NCBI GenBank assembly: GCA_025399215.1
Contig: MU621268.1
Coordinates: forward strand, 1 to 36,299
Direction of reading: 5' to 3'
Source of the DNA: Globomyces pollinis-pini
Taxonomy: Eukaryota; Chytridiomycota; Chytridiomycetes; Rhizophydiales; Globomycetaceae
Length of the DNA stretch: 36,299 bases
Under the pieces are notes generated by a model. It searched no databases. It was given only the letters and a program-made list of their open reading frames with translations, and had not been told where the DNA came from. This document shows, in pieces, positions 1-10,190 of this stretch. Every line of letters starts with the position of its first letter. Within the stretch, counting starts at the first letter, position 1. A program made the position numbers and the translations under genes.

Positions 1-422
1 GGAGATTCGGTATGTAAACCTGGTCGACGTTGTGATTTTTCAGGTTCAACATAACATTCATGTATAGTGAGATAACATAATGATCCATATTCTGATTCGA
101 GTATATCAACACATTTCCAAATCATATCTTGATAACGAGTTAATTCAATTGGCCAAGATTCATCACCCATACCAAAATAGAAAGGCATCATATTGATCGA
201 TACTGTTTTAAAGTCTCCATTTTCATCTTTCAATGGTTCAGGAAATGTGATTTTATCTGGAAATAAAAGCATTGCTGGAGCATTTGTATTGATATGTTCT
301 TTCCACCAACTATTCATATAATCGAATATCAAAGCAAGACAATCGTGGTTGAGTAAATGTAATGGACTTGATTTATCGTAAGATCCTAGTAGAAGGTGAT
401 AAAATATAGGATTGATTGGCAT
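1..422 (-). CDS. Unrecognised protein, N-terminal part (runs off left edge)
   Basis: An uninterrupted minus-strand frame runs from an ATG at 422–420 to the left edge, about 140 codons without a stop. It begins MPINPIFYHLLLGSYDKSS. Codon use is typical of the neighbours and the product is rich in aromatic residues (a WW pair, several Y and F), which supports a real gene over a chance frame. Near the window edge it reads HECYVEPEKSQRRPGLHTES, a distinctive stretch that may be a family signature, but I do not recognise the family and propose no function. The start codon lies inside one arm of a 22-bp inverted repeat (401–422 and 440–461), so its first seven codons also exist as an inverted copy. 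No intron is needed in the visible part. Confidence 0.6.
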   Translation of the reverse strand, partial: MPINPIFYHLLLGSYDKSSPLHLLNHDCLALIFDYMNSWWKEHINTNAPAMLLFPDKITFPEPLKDENGDFKTVSINMMPFYFGMGDESWPIELTRYQDMIWKCVDILESEYGSLCYLTIHECYVEPEKSQRRPGLHTES

Positions 423-461
423 TTGGAAAGTTTTTCTTTATGCCAATCAATCCTATATTTT
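401..461. repeat. 22-bp perfect inverted repeat around a start codon
   Basis: Bases 401–422 and 440–461 are exact reverse complements, separated by 17 nt. The stem extends imperfectly outward (agaagg at 391–396 pairs with ccttct further right). Both arms read outward as ATG CCA ATC AAT CCT ATA TTT, so the first seven codons of the minus-strand gene at 1–422 are duplicated head-to-head. The right-hand copy soon runs into a stop. Confidence 0.9.
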
Positions 462-1045
462 CCCTTCTGGTCTGTATGTTAGACGACCAATTGGATTGGT
501 AAATAAATGCTTATTGTATCTTCTAGCTACTGATTATCGATTGAATTGATAGGATTAATAAGTCGCGTAAAAGAGTGAAATGCTTTGATTTTCTTAATCA
601 TACAATTAGAGGAAAGTATGTTACCAACCAGTTAATGATGAAGTTCATCATTAAATTGTCCATTGGGTTAAAGTTGGATCCCATCTAAATGACATTATAA
701 CTCACTAAAATTCTATTACAGATTGAGATTGAAAATTAGACTCATGTACAATGTAGCGTACAACGATCTCCTTGTGACTATGAAACTTTGTAAGTGAATA
801 GAAAACGAAAGTTTGAAGAGTTGACAACAAACACGACACGTACACACCATAACTAAATGGACATCTGATTAAAAGAACACAAAATCAACCATCATGATTC
901 TAGTATTGTTTTTTACTAATTTCCACTATCCAATTTCAACTGTAAAACACGCCCGTACGCCATCACTGTACCAAAAGAAAGAGTGCCTTGATAATGAAAC
1001 ATTCACATTCCATAAAATAAACTTGACTTTCTTTAATTCTACTCA
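462..1045. other. Intergenic region, nothing recognised
   Basis: AT-rich stretch between the left-edge gene and the secreted-protein gene. It must hold the promoter and 5' leader of the plus-strand gene at 1046. I see no convincing coding frame, RNA gene or repeat beyond the end of the inverted repeat at 461. The open frame starting at 894 overlaps the secreted-protein exon in another frame and shows no protein-like features. Confidence 0.5.
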
Positions 1046-1589
1046 ATGCTTGCTAATATCCTCGTTCCCCTCTTTGTTGCCAACACAGTCTTGGCCCAAT
1101 CCTGTTCCATTGTTGGTAAATCTACCGATGATTTCCAAAAATGTTTGAATACTGGTTTAACTTCTAATACTGGAGTAAGTTTTTTAATTAGAATTCATTT
1201 GTAGAGACCTACTAAAACTCCAGAAGAAGCTTGTGATGGGTTAAAAGAAGTTGCTTGGCAATTTTATGGTTGTCTCTGTATCAAGGAAAAAGTTGTAGTA
1301 CAATGTTATAAACAATACTGTCCTACTGATCCATCTTGGTCAGCTTTTGAAGGTGCTCAAGGTAATCAAATGATTTGTTAATGAAATGTTTATAGTTTCC
1401 TATTGTGCTTCTGCTGATTCAAATCCTATTCCTGCTGGTCAAACCATTCCAGGGATTTCAAATGTAACCATTCCTCAGATTACTACTGGTGCTGCTGGAT
1501 TACCTACTCCGACTGGAAAACCTAATGGTGCCGTTGATGCATCTACATCATTTGCTCTCATTGCCATGACTTTCCTCAATTTCTTGTAA
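1046..1589 (+). CDS. Small secreted cysteine-rich protein with probable GPI-anchor signal
   Basis: Exons 1046–1174, 1205–1361 and 1396–1589 (introns of 30 and 34 nt) give 159 residues. An in-frame stop at 1034–1036 makes the ATG at 1046 the first available. The N-terminus is a signal peptide (residues 1–17, hydrophobic, ending VLA before QSC). Eight cysteines follow at 20, 33, 53, 66, 68, 77, 82 and 99, including a C-x-C pair. Next comes a Pro/Thr/Gly/Ser-rich linker, and a C-terminal hydrophobic run (FALIAMTFLNFL) after small residues, as expected of a GPI-attachment signal. Eight cysteines recall fungal CFEM proteins, but the spacing does not fit that pattern, so I do not assign it. It is probably a cell-surface or wall protein; its function is unknown. 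An AATAAA at 1630–1635 could serve polyadenylation. Confidence 0.8.
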
Positions 1590-1670
1590 TTGTCAACTCA
1601 ATATTACTAAGTTAGAAAATATCATTTTAAATAAAGTACTATAAAAGAAGTTGATGAATTGTTCTTTGTG

Positions 1671-2055
1671 ATTATTTTGGTATCATGAGGTATAAAAGGT
1701 CAATTATGGATTACAGTGGTGTACATGTGAAGATTTGGTCGCGATTACTTTGGTATAAAGGAGCCATTAAGTAGCTTATTTTCAAACTAATAAATACGGG
1801 ATCATTGAACTTAACACACTCTGTGGAAATGGACGGCAGTGTAATAAAAACGAGAAGATTTGTTTGCTATTATTTTGGTAGATCCATAGTGGATAACATG
1901 TAGTGCACTAAATGAAGTTCAAGATTTGTTTAATTTTGGTATTATGAGATATAAAAGATCAATTATGGATAATTAACAAATGTATTTTCAAACTAATAAA
2001 CACAAGATCATTGAAATAAACACACTATTTGGTTGGATGAATGGACGGTAGTGTA
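1671..2055. repeat. Diverged direct repeat (two copies)
   Basis: Copy A (about 1671–1843) and copy B (about 1931–2055) share long blocks in the same order: attttggtat-atgag-tataaaag-tcaattatgga, then tattttcaaactaataaa, atcattga, acacact and atggacgg-agtgta. Copy A carries extra sequence inside. Copy B overlaps the last codons of the MOK-type kinase gene (stop at 2025–2027). The element lies between two convergent gene ends. I see no transposase or terminal inverted repeats. Confidence 0.75.
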
Positions 2056-3810
2056 GTTGAATGATGAGTTATTCCCAACACGACAGGATCAGGTTTATCA
2101 TTGTTGGACAACATGGGTAAAGCAACATACTCCTATAATTGAATATTTGAAGTTTTAGGTTTACCTTTACTTTGGTTTTTGGTTTAAGTGTTGATGTTTT
2201 ACTGGTATCAATCATGAGGGGTAAACCAGCTTTTTGTTGATCAATTGCTGGTAACTAATTGTTAACATGAATGATTATTATTGTTACTTTTTGATGGTTG
2301 GTGGGTTTAAAGGATCCATTCTGTTGGGTTTTATATTCCTTCTTTTTTGACCTACGTGGCATTCCCATTTGGTATTGACCAACTTTAGGTTTAGGATAGA
2401 ATGAGTTTGGATTGGTGTTGGATGTATTACTGGTAGAAGTGGATCCTACCGAATGAGCATCCGAGTTATCTAATTCTATATGATGATGTGCTTTCATTGG
2501 TTTATCTTCTTCATATTTATAAACCTTTTGTTTTTCATTCGTAACAGTTTTAACTGAATAAACTGGTGCAGGATTTTCTGGTGGTTTTTTTACATATGAT
2601 TGTATAATGGTTTCTTTTGTTGATTCTCGAACATCCTTTGGTTAAAAATCAGATTGGAATTACTTCACGTTGTTTTAAGGATGTTGGCCTTGATCGTTCC
2701 ATTTCAAAATATTCTCTAAAGAATGCATGTTTTAAAGAATCACGAGAAGTCATTCTATAGAATATTATTTAATGATATTGACAATAAAAACCTTAAATCG
2801 GGATCATATGTTAATAAACAATTTAGCATATCAATACATTCGGGTGATACGTTTGGAAGTAACGCTGGTATACCAGTACCTTCTTTTGGAGTAAAATTGT
2901 ATTCAGGGGCAATTCCTTTAGGTCTAAATAATAAATCAAATGGAATTATTTTTACCCCAACATTTTCTTGAGTAATTTAATTGATGGTGTACCAACAACT
3001 CCATGAATACGATGTAATTGATCCAATTCATTTGAACCAGGAAATAAAGGAACTTTTGAAATGATTTCATAAAGTACACAACCAGCTCCCCATTGATCCA
3101 TTTTAAATGTATATATCCCATCACATAGTAAACATTCTGGTGATCGATACCATCTGGTTGCAATATATTCTGTGTATGGTTGTTTGGAATGAATACCTCG
3201 GCATGAACCAAAATCGGCAAGTTTGATTGTATTCTCTTTAATTAATATATTTTCAGGTTTGATGTCTCTATGAAAAATCCCTTTACTACAATTGAGTTAA
3301 TGACGTGTTCATTCAAATGATCATCAATGTTTCATTAAATGGATCATAGGATATTGATTTTTTACCTATGCATATAATCTAATCCTTTACAAATCTGAAA
3401 AAAGTAATTTTTAGCTTTCTGTTCTGTCATGACAGTATTTTTTTTTGAAATCAATTCATAAAGATTACAATCCATTAATTCAAAATTTAATGCTAATACA
3501 CCATGTTTTTGATCACTATAGAAATCAAAAAGAAAATGAAGACTTACAAAATGACTTCAATGAGTTGAATAACATGAGTATGAGGATTTAATCTACGTAA
3601 AGCTTGTATTTCACGTAAATTTTGAATTTCTTCAAATGTACTATTAAATCTTTTACGAAATCTTTTCATTGCGTATATTTTTCCATTTGTCTTGTGCTTT
3701 ACTTTTAATACTTCTGAAAATGTTCCTTCTCCTAATTTTTGAGTCATTCTAAAATCTATTGTATTAGTGATTTTTAAATAGATGCCTTCAAATTTAGTTA
3801 ATTCAGTCAT
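2025..3810 (-). CDS. MOK: MOK/RAGE-type ciliary protein kinase
   Basis: Eight exons read down the minus strand: 3548–3810, 3366–3515, 2956–3285, 2792–2923, 2664–2754, 2288–2635, 2165–2254, 2025–2132. Introns are 32, 80, 32, 37, 28, 33 and 32 nt; the product is 503 residues. It is a CMGC serine/threonine kinase. The glycine loop is GEGTFSEV (27–34), the catalytic Lys is K49, and [13 protein letters not shown] is very characteristic of MOK. The catalytic loop is HRDIKPEN (143–150), DFG is at 162–164 and the activation-loop TEY at 176–178 before TRWYRSPE. The family belongs to the MAK/ICK/MOK kinases that tune cilium/flagellum length and IFT. A low-complexity basic tail of about 200 residues (many Lys, Ser, Pro) follows the kinase domain. 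The in-frame TGA at 2649–2651 lies inside the 28-nt intron and is not a defect. The kinase could start at M22 instead of M1. The last exon overlaps repeat copy B. Confidence 0.88.
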
Positions 3811-4265
3811 GATTGACGTTAATTAAGTGTAATATGAATGATTTTTTTTGATGAAGATTGATAGAAATTCGTTTATTATTATTTCATTGTTTATTTTTTT
3901 TTTTTAATATTTTGATTGTGTTGATGTCCTTTTTGTTTTTCGAATGACCCCCATTGTTTTATTTTGTCATGTTGGGTGATCGTTTAGTTACGTTAGGTTG
4001 ATCATAAAAACAACAACATTTGGATACAAATCAGGTAATGACATTTAATGAAATATTATAATATATTGTAATTTAATAAAATATCTCCAAAAGAATGAGT
4101 ATTTTGATATGTTCCCTTTGACTAGTATACATATTCAACCTATTGATTTACATTTACATATTCAAACTATTGATATGTTCCCTTTGACTCATATCCCTTT
4201 GTAATTTTTTTTTCCAAAATTCAAACAAAAACCCTTGGAAAAATCAAATATCTTTTAGTTCAATC
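3811..4265. promoter_or_regulatory. Shared divergent promoter region with duplicated boxes
   Basis: These 455 bp separate the divergently transcribed MOK-type kinase and PP2C genes, so they should contain both promoters. The part near PP2C holds a perfect 20-bp direct repeat, ttgatatgttccctttgact, at 4104–4123 and 4170–4189. Between the two copies is a second repeated box, catattcaa-ctattga, at 4130–4146 and 4156–4172. A third ccctttg follows at about 4195. Repeated boxes at fixed spacing could be transcription-factor sites or a local duplication. No coding frame is seen. Confidence 0.5.
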
Positions 4266-5372
4266 ATGGGTCAAACACTGTCAGAACCTGTAACTGAGAA
4301 ACACACTTCCTTTGGAAAAGATCATAAAATCAGCTGGGCTGCCTCAGAAATGCAAGGTTGGAGAATTAGTAATTGCTTTCTTTGAAATCTAAACTTTTTT
4401 TAAAGCAATGGAAGATGCTCATACAACCATATTAAATATGTTGGATAAACCTGATGATCATTTGGCTTTTTTTGCTGTATTTGATGGTCATGGTGGTGCT
4501 GCTGCTGCAAAATATGCTGGATTGAATTTACATGAGAATATTATTCAATCAAAAGAATTTAAAGAAAAGCAATATAAAGAAGCTTTACGAGTTGCCTTTT
4601 TAAAAACTGATGAAAACCTTAGAAGTGGTAATATTTTTCATCTTACATTATAGATCCAAATTTCTTGGAAGCATCAGGTTGTACCGCAGTAGCTACTCTT
4701 ATTACTGATGATGATCAAATCCTTTGTGCAAATGCTGGAGATTCTAGAGCTGTTTTGTGTAATGGTGGCACTGCTGTCCCCTTATCATTTGATCATAAAC
4801 CTTCGAATGCTAGTATGATGATACTATTTAATTAATCAAAGTGGAATATAATCGAATTATTGCTGGAGGTGGATTTGTAGAATTTGGCCGTGTAAATGGT
4901 ATCCCTTTTATTTTTTTTTATATATTTAATAGGTAATTTGGCATTATCAAGAGCGATTGGAGATTTTGAATTTAAATCTAATTTACAATTACCTCCAGAA
5001 CAACAAGTTGTTACTTGTAATCCAGAAATAACTGTTCGTGAAGCACATCCTGATGATGAATTTTTCGTAGTAGCATGTGATGGTATATTTTATTTATTAA
5101 TTGTTATAGGAATTTGGGATTGTATGACGAATCAACAAGTGTGTGATTTTGTATGTCAACGAATTGCACAAGGTCAAAGTCTTTCACAAATCTGTGAAGC
5201 TATGACTGATAATTGTTTAGCCAAAGAAGCTATGGCCGGATTAGGATGTGATAATATGACAGTAGTGATATGTGCAATATTGAAAGGACAAAGTGAGGAA
5301 GAATGGAAGAATAAGATTAGCAAGAGGGTTGGAGTACAAGGGGAAGTAGTTCCATTGGATGGAGTTAATTAA
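4266..5372 (+). CDS. PP2C-type protein phosphatase (Ptc2/Ptc3-like)
   Basis: Six exons: 4266–4368, 4406–4627, 4654–4812, 4842–4898, 4933–5082, 5110–5372. Introns are 37, 26, 29, 34 and 27 nt; the product is 317 residues. It is a Mn/Mg-dependent Ser/Thr phosphatase that reverses stress- or cell-cycle-kinase signalling. PPM motifs in order are MQGWRITMEDAH (29–40, metal Glu/Asp), FDGHGG (60–65), GCTAVATLI, NAGDSRAVL, HKPSN, FGRVNGNLALSRAIGD, VVACDG and GLGCDNMTVVI (final metal Asp). The N-terminus MGQTLS fits an N-myristoylation signal, as in yeast Ptc2-like enzymes, which suggests membrane association. The catalytic domain fills nearly the whole protein; the fungal C-terminal tail is short. 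Every splice junction restores a conserved motif, so the model is secure. Confidence 0.93.
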
Positions 5373-5760
5373 TGTGGTATTACAATACAAAGCGTTTTTT
5401 TACAATTTTTTTTTTTTTGTGGTGGATTTACTTTGAGTGACTTTATTTTAAAACCCATGTGATTTCAATCAACTAAAAAGAATTCAAAAAAGAAACTAAG
5501 TCATTTGCTAGTAGTTTATTACTAAAGAAACCTATTACTAATATTACTACTAAATTACTACTAAATACTACTAAATACGAGTACTAAAACTAGTCAAGTT
5601 ACTACTAGTTTACTACTTATAGTAGTAGTCATACAAGAGTCATGTACATCATAGCCTTCCTTTCGCGTTACCCCCTTGCTTCTTTGGTATTTTTTCTCAT
5701 CTTCACGTGAATCTCTTCTGATTTAAAACACTAGCCGTACCATTTCTTTGACTCTTGGGA
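5373..5760. repeat. Intergenic region with degenerate TACTAC/ACTAAA repeats
   Basis: Between the PP2C stop and the GUT2 start, 5505–5635 is dominated by short degenerate units (tactactaaat, ttactacta, agtagtag) like an imperfect microsatellite. A t-rich tract at about 5398–5420 follows the PP2C gene. The last 100 bp, more C/T-rich, are the likely promoter and leader of the dehydrogenase gene. No coding frame or RNA gene is seen. Confidence 0.6.
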
Positions 5761-8347
5761 ATGTTTAGTAGAAGAATATTACGTACAAAGTGGTTACTCA
5801 AATCTACTATCGCTGCTTCCTCTGCTACTGTAGCTTATGTAGTCTTACACAATAATGATTTATTATCTACTACAAAATTATCTGCTGATTCTCAATTAGT
5901 CGATATCACTTCCTCTTGGTTACCTCCGTCTAGAACTGAAATGTTATTGAAATTAAAAAGTTTCGGTACTGATGGTAAACCATTAAAAGATCATACAATC
6001 TTTGATGTCTTGATTATTGGTGGTGGTGTAATTCATATTAAAATTCTCTCATTCATTTAGGCTACTGGTGCTGGTTGTGCTTTGGATGCAGCTACAAGAG
6101 GTTTAAAAACTGCAATGGTCGAACGTGACGATTTCTCTTGTGGTAAATGATTTTAATAATAATCATGTTAGGTACCAGTTCAAGAAGTACGAAATTGATT
6201 CATGGTGGTGTAAGATATCTTGAAAAAGCTTTTTTGGAATTAGATTATGATCAATATGCTCTAGTAAAAGAAGCTTTACATGAAAGTAATGAAATATTAC
6301 AAGTTTTAATATTGAATAGGAGGTGCTTTTATGAAAATTGCTCCTTATCTTGCTCATGAAATCCCAATTATGCTTCCTTTGACTCAGTAATCCCTTTTTT
6401 TTTTGGTAATTTTAGATGGTGGAAAATGCCTTATTATTGGGCTGGTTCAAAAGTTTACGATTTGTTGGCAGGATCTCAAGGATTAACACATTCTTATTTT
6501 CTCAGCAAAGCTCGTGCCATCGAAGCATTCCCAATGTTAAAAAAAGATAAGATTTCAGGTGCTATAGTATATTACGATGGTAACACATGAAATTAACATA
6601 AAGGTGCCCACAATGACTCTAGAATGAATGTTGCCATTGCACTCACTGCAGCACAAAAAGGAGCCGTGATAGCAAACCACTGTGAAGTTGTAGAACTATT
6701 AAAGAAACCCAGAGAAACTTTAAAGGGTGAACATGGATTAGGTGATAAAGAACTGTATGGTGCCGTTGTTAGAGATACTATCACTGGGGACACCTGGACA
6801 ATTTACGCAAAAGGAATTATTAATGCTACTGGACCATTCTGTGGTAATTAATCATGATGTAGATAACACCACATAGATGGCATTAGAAAATTGGATAGTG
6901 GTATTGAAACAAAAGAAATTGTAGCTCCTTCTGCTGGAGTTCATGTTGTCTTACCATCATATTTCTCTCCAAGGAATATGGGTCTATTAGATCCCAACAC
7001 ATCTGATGGACGAGTTATTTTCTTTTTACCATGGCAAGGAAGTGTTATTGCTGGAACAACTGATTCTCCTACCAAAGTAGAATCCAATCCTGTTCCAAGT
7101 GATGCCGATATCAACTGGATTTTAAATGAAATTTTGAATTATCTATCACCTGGTATACTATTTGAATCCATTGATATTGTAGATATTAAATTAAGACGAG
7201 GTGATGTTTTGGCAGCATGGTCTGGTATTCGACCATTGGTTCGTGATGTAAGATTTCTTTTTTTTTTTAATTGATGATTAGCCAGCAGCAAAAAATACAG
7301 AATCTCTTGTTCGAAACCATATGATCAATGTCTCTGAGAATGGTTTATTGACGATTGCTGGAGGTAAATGGACAACATATCGTGCCATGGCCGAAGAAAC
7401 CATTGATCGCGCTGTTGAAGTATTTAGTACGTTTTCTTTTATGATTCTAACAATTAGAACTTGACCCTACTGGACCAAGTTTAACCAATGATACTTTATT
7501 GATAGGATCTCATAATTGGTCAAAGAATATGTTTATAAAATTGATTCAACATTTTGGATTGGAAACCGAAGTAGCTCAACATTTGAGTGATAACTATGGT
7601 GATCGTGCTTGGGCTGTAGCAAGTTTAGCATCACAAACCGGTGCCCGTTGGCCAATTTATGGAACAAGGTTGGCCATGGGTTATCCATTCATTGAAGCAG
7701 AAGTTCGATATGGATGTCAACGTGAATATGCTTGTACGGCCGTAGATATTATGGCAAGAAGGACCAGACTTGGGTTTTTAAATGCTAGAGCAGCATTGGA
7801 AGCACTCCCAAGAATTATTGATATTATGGCTACTGAATTAAATTGGACAAAGGAACGAAAAGCAAAAGAATATGAAGAAGGTCATAAATATTTGCTTACC
7901 ATGGGATTGTCGATTAAAGAACGAGTGACATTCCCTGCAGATGGAAGCAAGGCTGCAAGTGATATTAATGAAGATCAAGCCAGATTCTTTGCTAGAACTC
8001 ACTTTCTTCCAGCCGAAATTGCCAAATATCGAGAAATTTTCAATTCTCTAGATTATGATAAAGATGGATCCATATCCCAAAAAGATTTTGGAAGGGCTTT
8101 ATATACACTTGGAGTGAAAATGAATCAAAAAGAATTAGTTGATGTCATAACTGAAGTTGATTTGAACAAAAGTGGATCTGTTGAATTCAATGAATTTTTA
8201 GAAGTTTTAGCTGCTGTTAAAGATATACGGTCCCGTTCGAAATTTGCCAGAATTGTGGCAGAATATCAAGACAGGTAATTGATTTTTGTTTTTGTTTAAT
8301 ACCATAGAACTCAATTTCCTACAGACAGAAGTGGAGGAGGAATTTAA
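5761..8347 (+). CDS. GUT2: Mitochondrial FAD-dependent glycerol-3-phosphate dehydrogenase with C-terminal EF-hands
   Basis: Ten exons: 5761–6027, 6061–6142, 6172–6285, 6320–6386, 6416–6579, 6604–6843, 6877–7247, 7282–7426, 7458–8274, 8308–8347. Introns are 24–34 nt; the product is 768 residues. It oxidises glycerol-3-phosphate to dihydroxyacetone phosphate and passes electrons to ubiquinone at the mitochondrial inner membrane. A basic, hydrophobic N-terminus suits import. The FAD motif is DVLIIGGGATGAGCALDA (around 84–100), followed by GTSSRSTKLIHGGVRYLEKA, WWKMPYYWAG and RPLVRDP. Two EF-hand loops lie at about 682–693 (DYDKDGSISQKD) and 718–729 (DLNKSGSVEFNE), as in animal GPD2 and unlike yeast Gut2, implying Ca2+ control. 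The last exon replaces an immediate TAA stop with a tail ending RSGGGI. The junction around 6286–6319 was chosen because it gives ALHERGAFMKIAPYL. Confidence 0.93.
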
Positions 8348-8387
8348 ATAAAAACCCTCATATTTTGCTCAACATATTTTTACTTTA

Positions 8388-9966
8388 TTAAATCATTGTA
8401 TTTTTATAATTTGTTTTTGAATCTTTAACATTCAATCCAACCTTCTGATTTGTGTTCGTTACCACTTTAACATTTTGATTGAATTCCGCTAAATTATGAA
8501 TGACAATAATCATTCTATTTGAAATTTTAGAATTTAAAATAAAATGTAACACCAATATCAATTGTTGTAAAATTAACATGATCATGGACCATTTATCATC
8601 CCCTAAAATGTTTGTATAACCATACAAGATACCTACTATAAAGTAACCACAAATTAACAATAGTTGTAAGATGATTAATAAAATAAATCTTGAATCAATA
8701 CGATTTAATTCCATTAAACTATTCATAATTTGATTTGTTTTAAAATATAATTGAATCATATTGATCATCATTAGAATACAAGATAAATTATTCCAAATAA
8801 ACATTAATATAAACCAATAGGGTGTTAGGTTATACCAATGATTGAGTAAGGTTAAATTTGGACACCATGATATATCCGGTTGCCAACAATATGCCAAATA
8901 ATTGGATCCTAAAACTTGTCAGTTTTTTTTTATCATTTTTACCTGATAAAATGATATGAAAGATGATGATGATAAAAATGATACCCAATTTGACAACCAT
9001 TTTTTGTATATGAAGTATTTGAATTAAAATGTACCAATTTTGAATGACTGATAGTAATGTGATGATGTTTAATAAGGAATAAATGATTTGAGCCATCATA
9101 GATTGGTCTTGTACAGTACCTTGTGAATTATAACCATAAATGGTAAATAAAACACATTGTACTAATAATATTCCTTGAATGATTGTTTGTACATATTTCA
9201 ACATCTTTCTCTTCTTTAACAATTCTTTAATAGAATTATAAAATGATATTGTAACAGTTATACATAAGATGAAATAAAGTACGTGATGAATACAATCTAA
9301 CCAATTTAAAGTATTTGGAATCAATAATTTTGAAGGTATACGTGCTAACCATATCGTTTTACTATTACCTCCAACAATTTCAATAAAGTTTTCATAATGA
9401 TAAATTTGTTGATTCATTTCAATTGATTCTTGAATTTTTAATATTTTAGATTCACCTTGACAATTAAATTCTTTAAAAATTTCAAATTCTTGATTGTAAT
9501 GACAAATGTATTGATTATCAATACATAAATTATTAGCAAGATACATTTGAAATTCATATCCAATCGCGTTAACATCTTTAATGGTAATATTACAATATTG
9601 ATATCCATTTGAATCTATTGGCATTGAATTTAAAAAAGTATTTGAATCATTTTGTTTTGTTAATCTAGTTTTCCCACTTTTATATTGATTAGAATCATTT
9701 AATGATAATGATAAAAAACAACATTGATCTTTTGTTGTTAATGGAGCACTTCCACAAGAATCATAATATCCTGTTTCGGATATCATCATTTCAAAGAAAT
9801 TTGGCCAATTTTCATCAATATCATGAGTTCCACTTTCTAAATCTTTCACTTTAAATGCTATCAATGATTCTGGTGGTCCTTGACATTGTTCAGAATTTAA
9901 ATATTGAAATTGTAGGATAGTGATTGATAATATGGTTTTCAAATATATAAATTTTAATAGTTGCAT
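8388..9966 (-). CDS. Predicted seven-transmembrane protein with Cys-rich ectodomain
   Basis: Two exons, 8943–9966 and 8388–8914, are joined by a 28-nt intron and give 516 residues. Residues 1–25 form a signal peptide. Residues 26–215 form an extracellular-type domain with eight cysteines (28, 71, 82, 83, 125, 148, 155, 169) and several N-glycosylation sequons. Seven strongly hydrophobic segments follow at about 222–243, 257–279, 291–316, 323–346, 372–396, 417–441 and 450–470. Lysine-rich loops and a soluble tail of about 45 residues complete it. This is the layout of a receptor-like or GPCR-like membrane protein, but I recognise no family motif, so ligand and role are unknown. Its stop lies 40 bp from that of the convergent dehydrogenase gene. 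Without the intron the fourth helix would be broken, which supports the splice. Confidence 0.72.
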
Positions 9967-10190
9967 GTTAAAGAAGTCCTGTTCATTTGAGAGATTTGTA
10001 TTATGAAAATGACGTATCGCGTTCTAAATTCAAAATTTAAAAATACCCAAACATAAACGACCGATACGGTTAACGCAGAACCAGAATATCCATCGTTTTA
10101 TAATCACAGGTTATAGCATTGCAAGTAAATATTCAATGAGATCAACAAAGTGGATTTTTAATATTTAAAAGTTTTATTCTATATCAAACT

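Noticed and set aside
894..1148. 84-residue plus-strand open frame
   Set aside because: It overlaps the signal-peptide exon of the secreted protein in another frame and has no coding character.
2255..2497. Separate 80-residue minus-strand gene
   Set aside because: It is part of the sixth exon of the MOK-type kinase; splicing 2255–2287 carries the frame on to the stop at 2025.
2636..2663. In-frame TGA making the kinase a pseudogene
   Set aside because: The stop lies in a 28-nt GT–AG intron; removing it joins KQRE to DVRES in frame.
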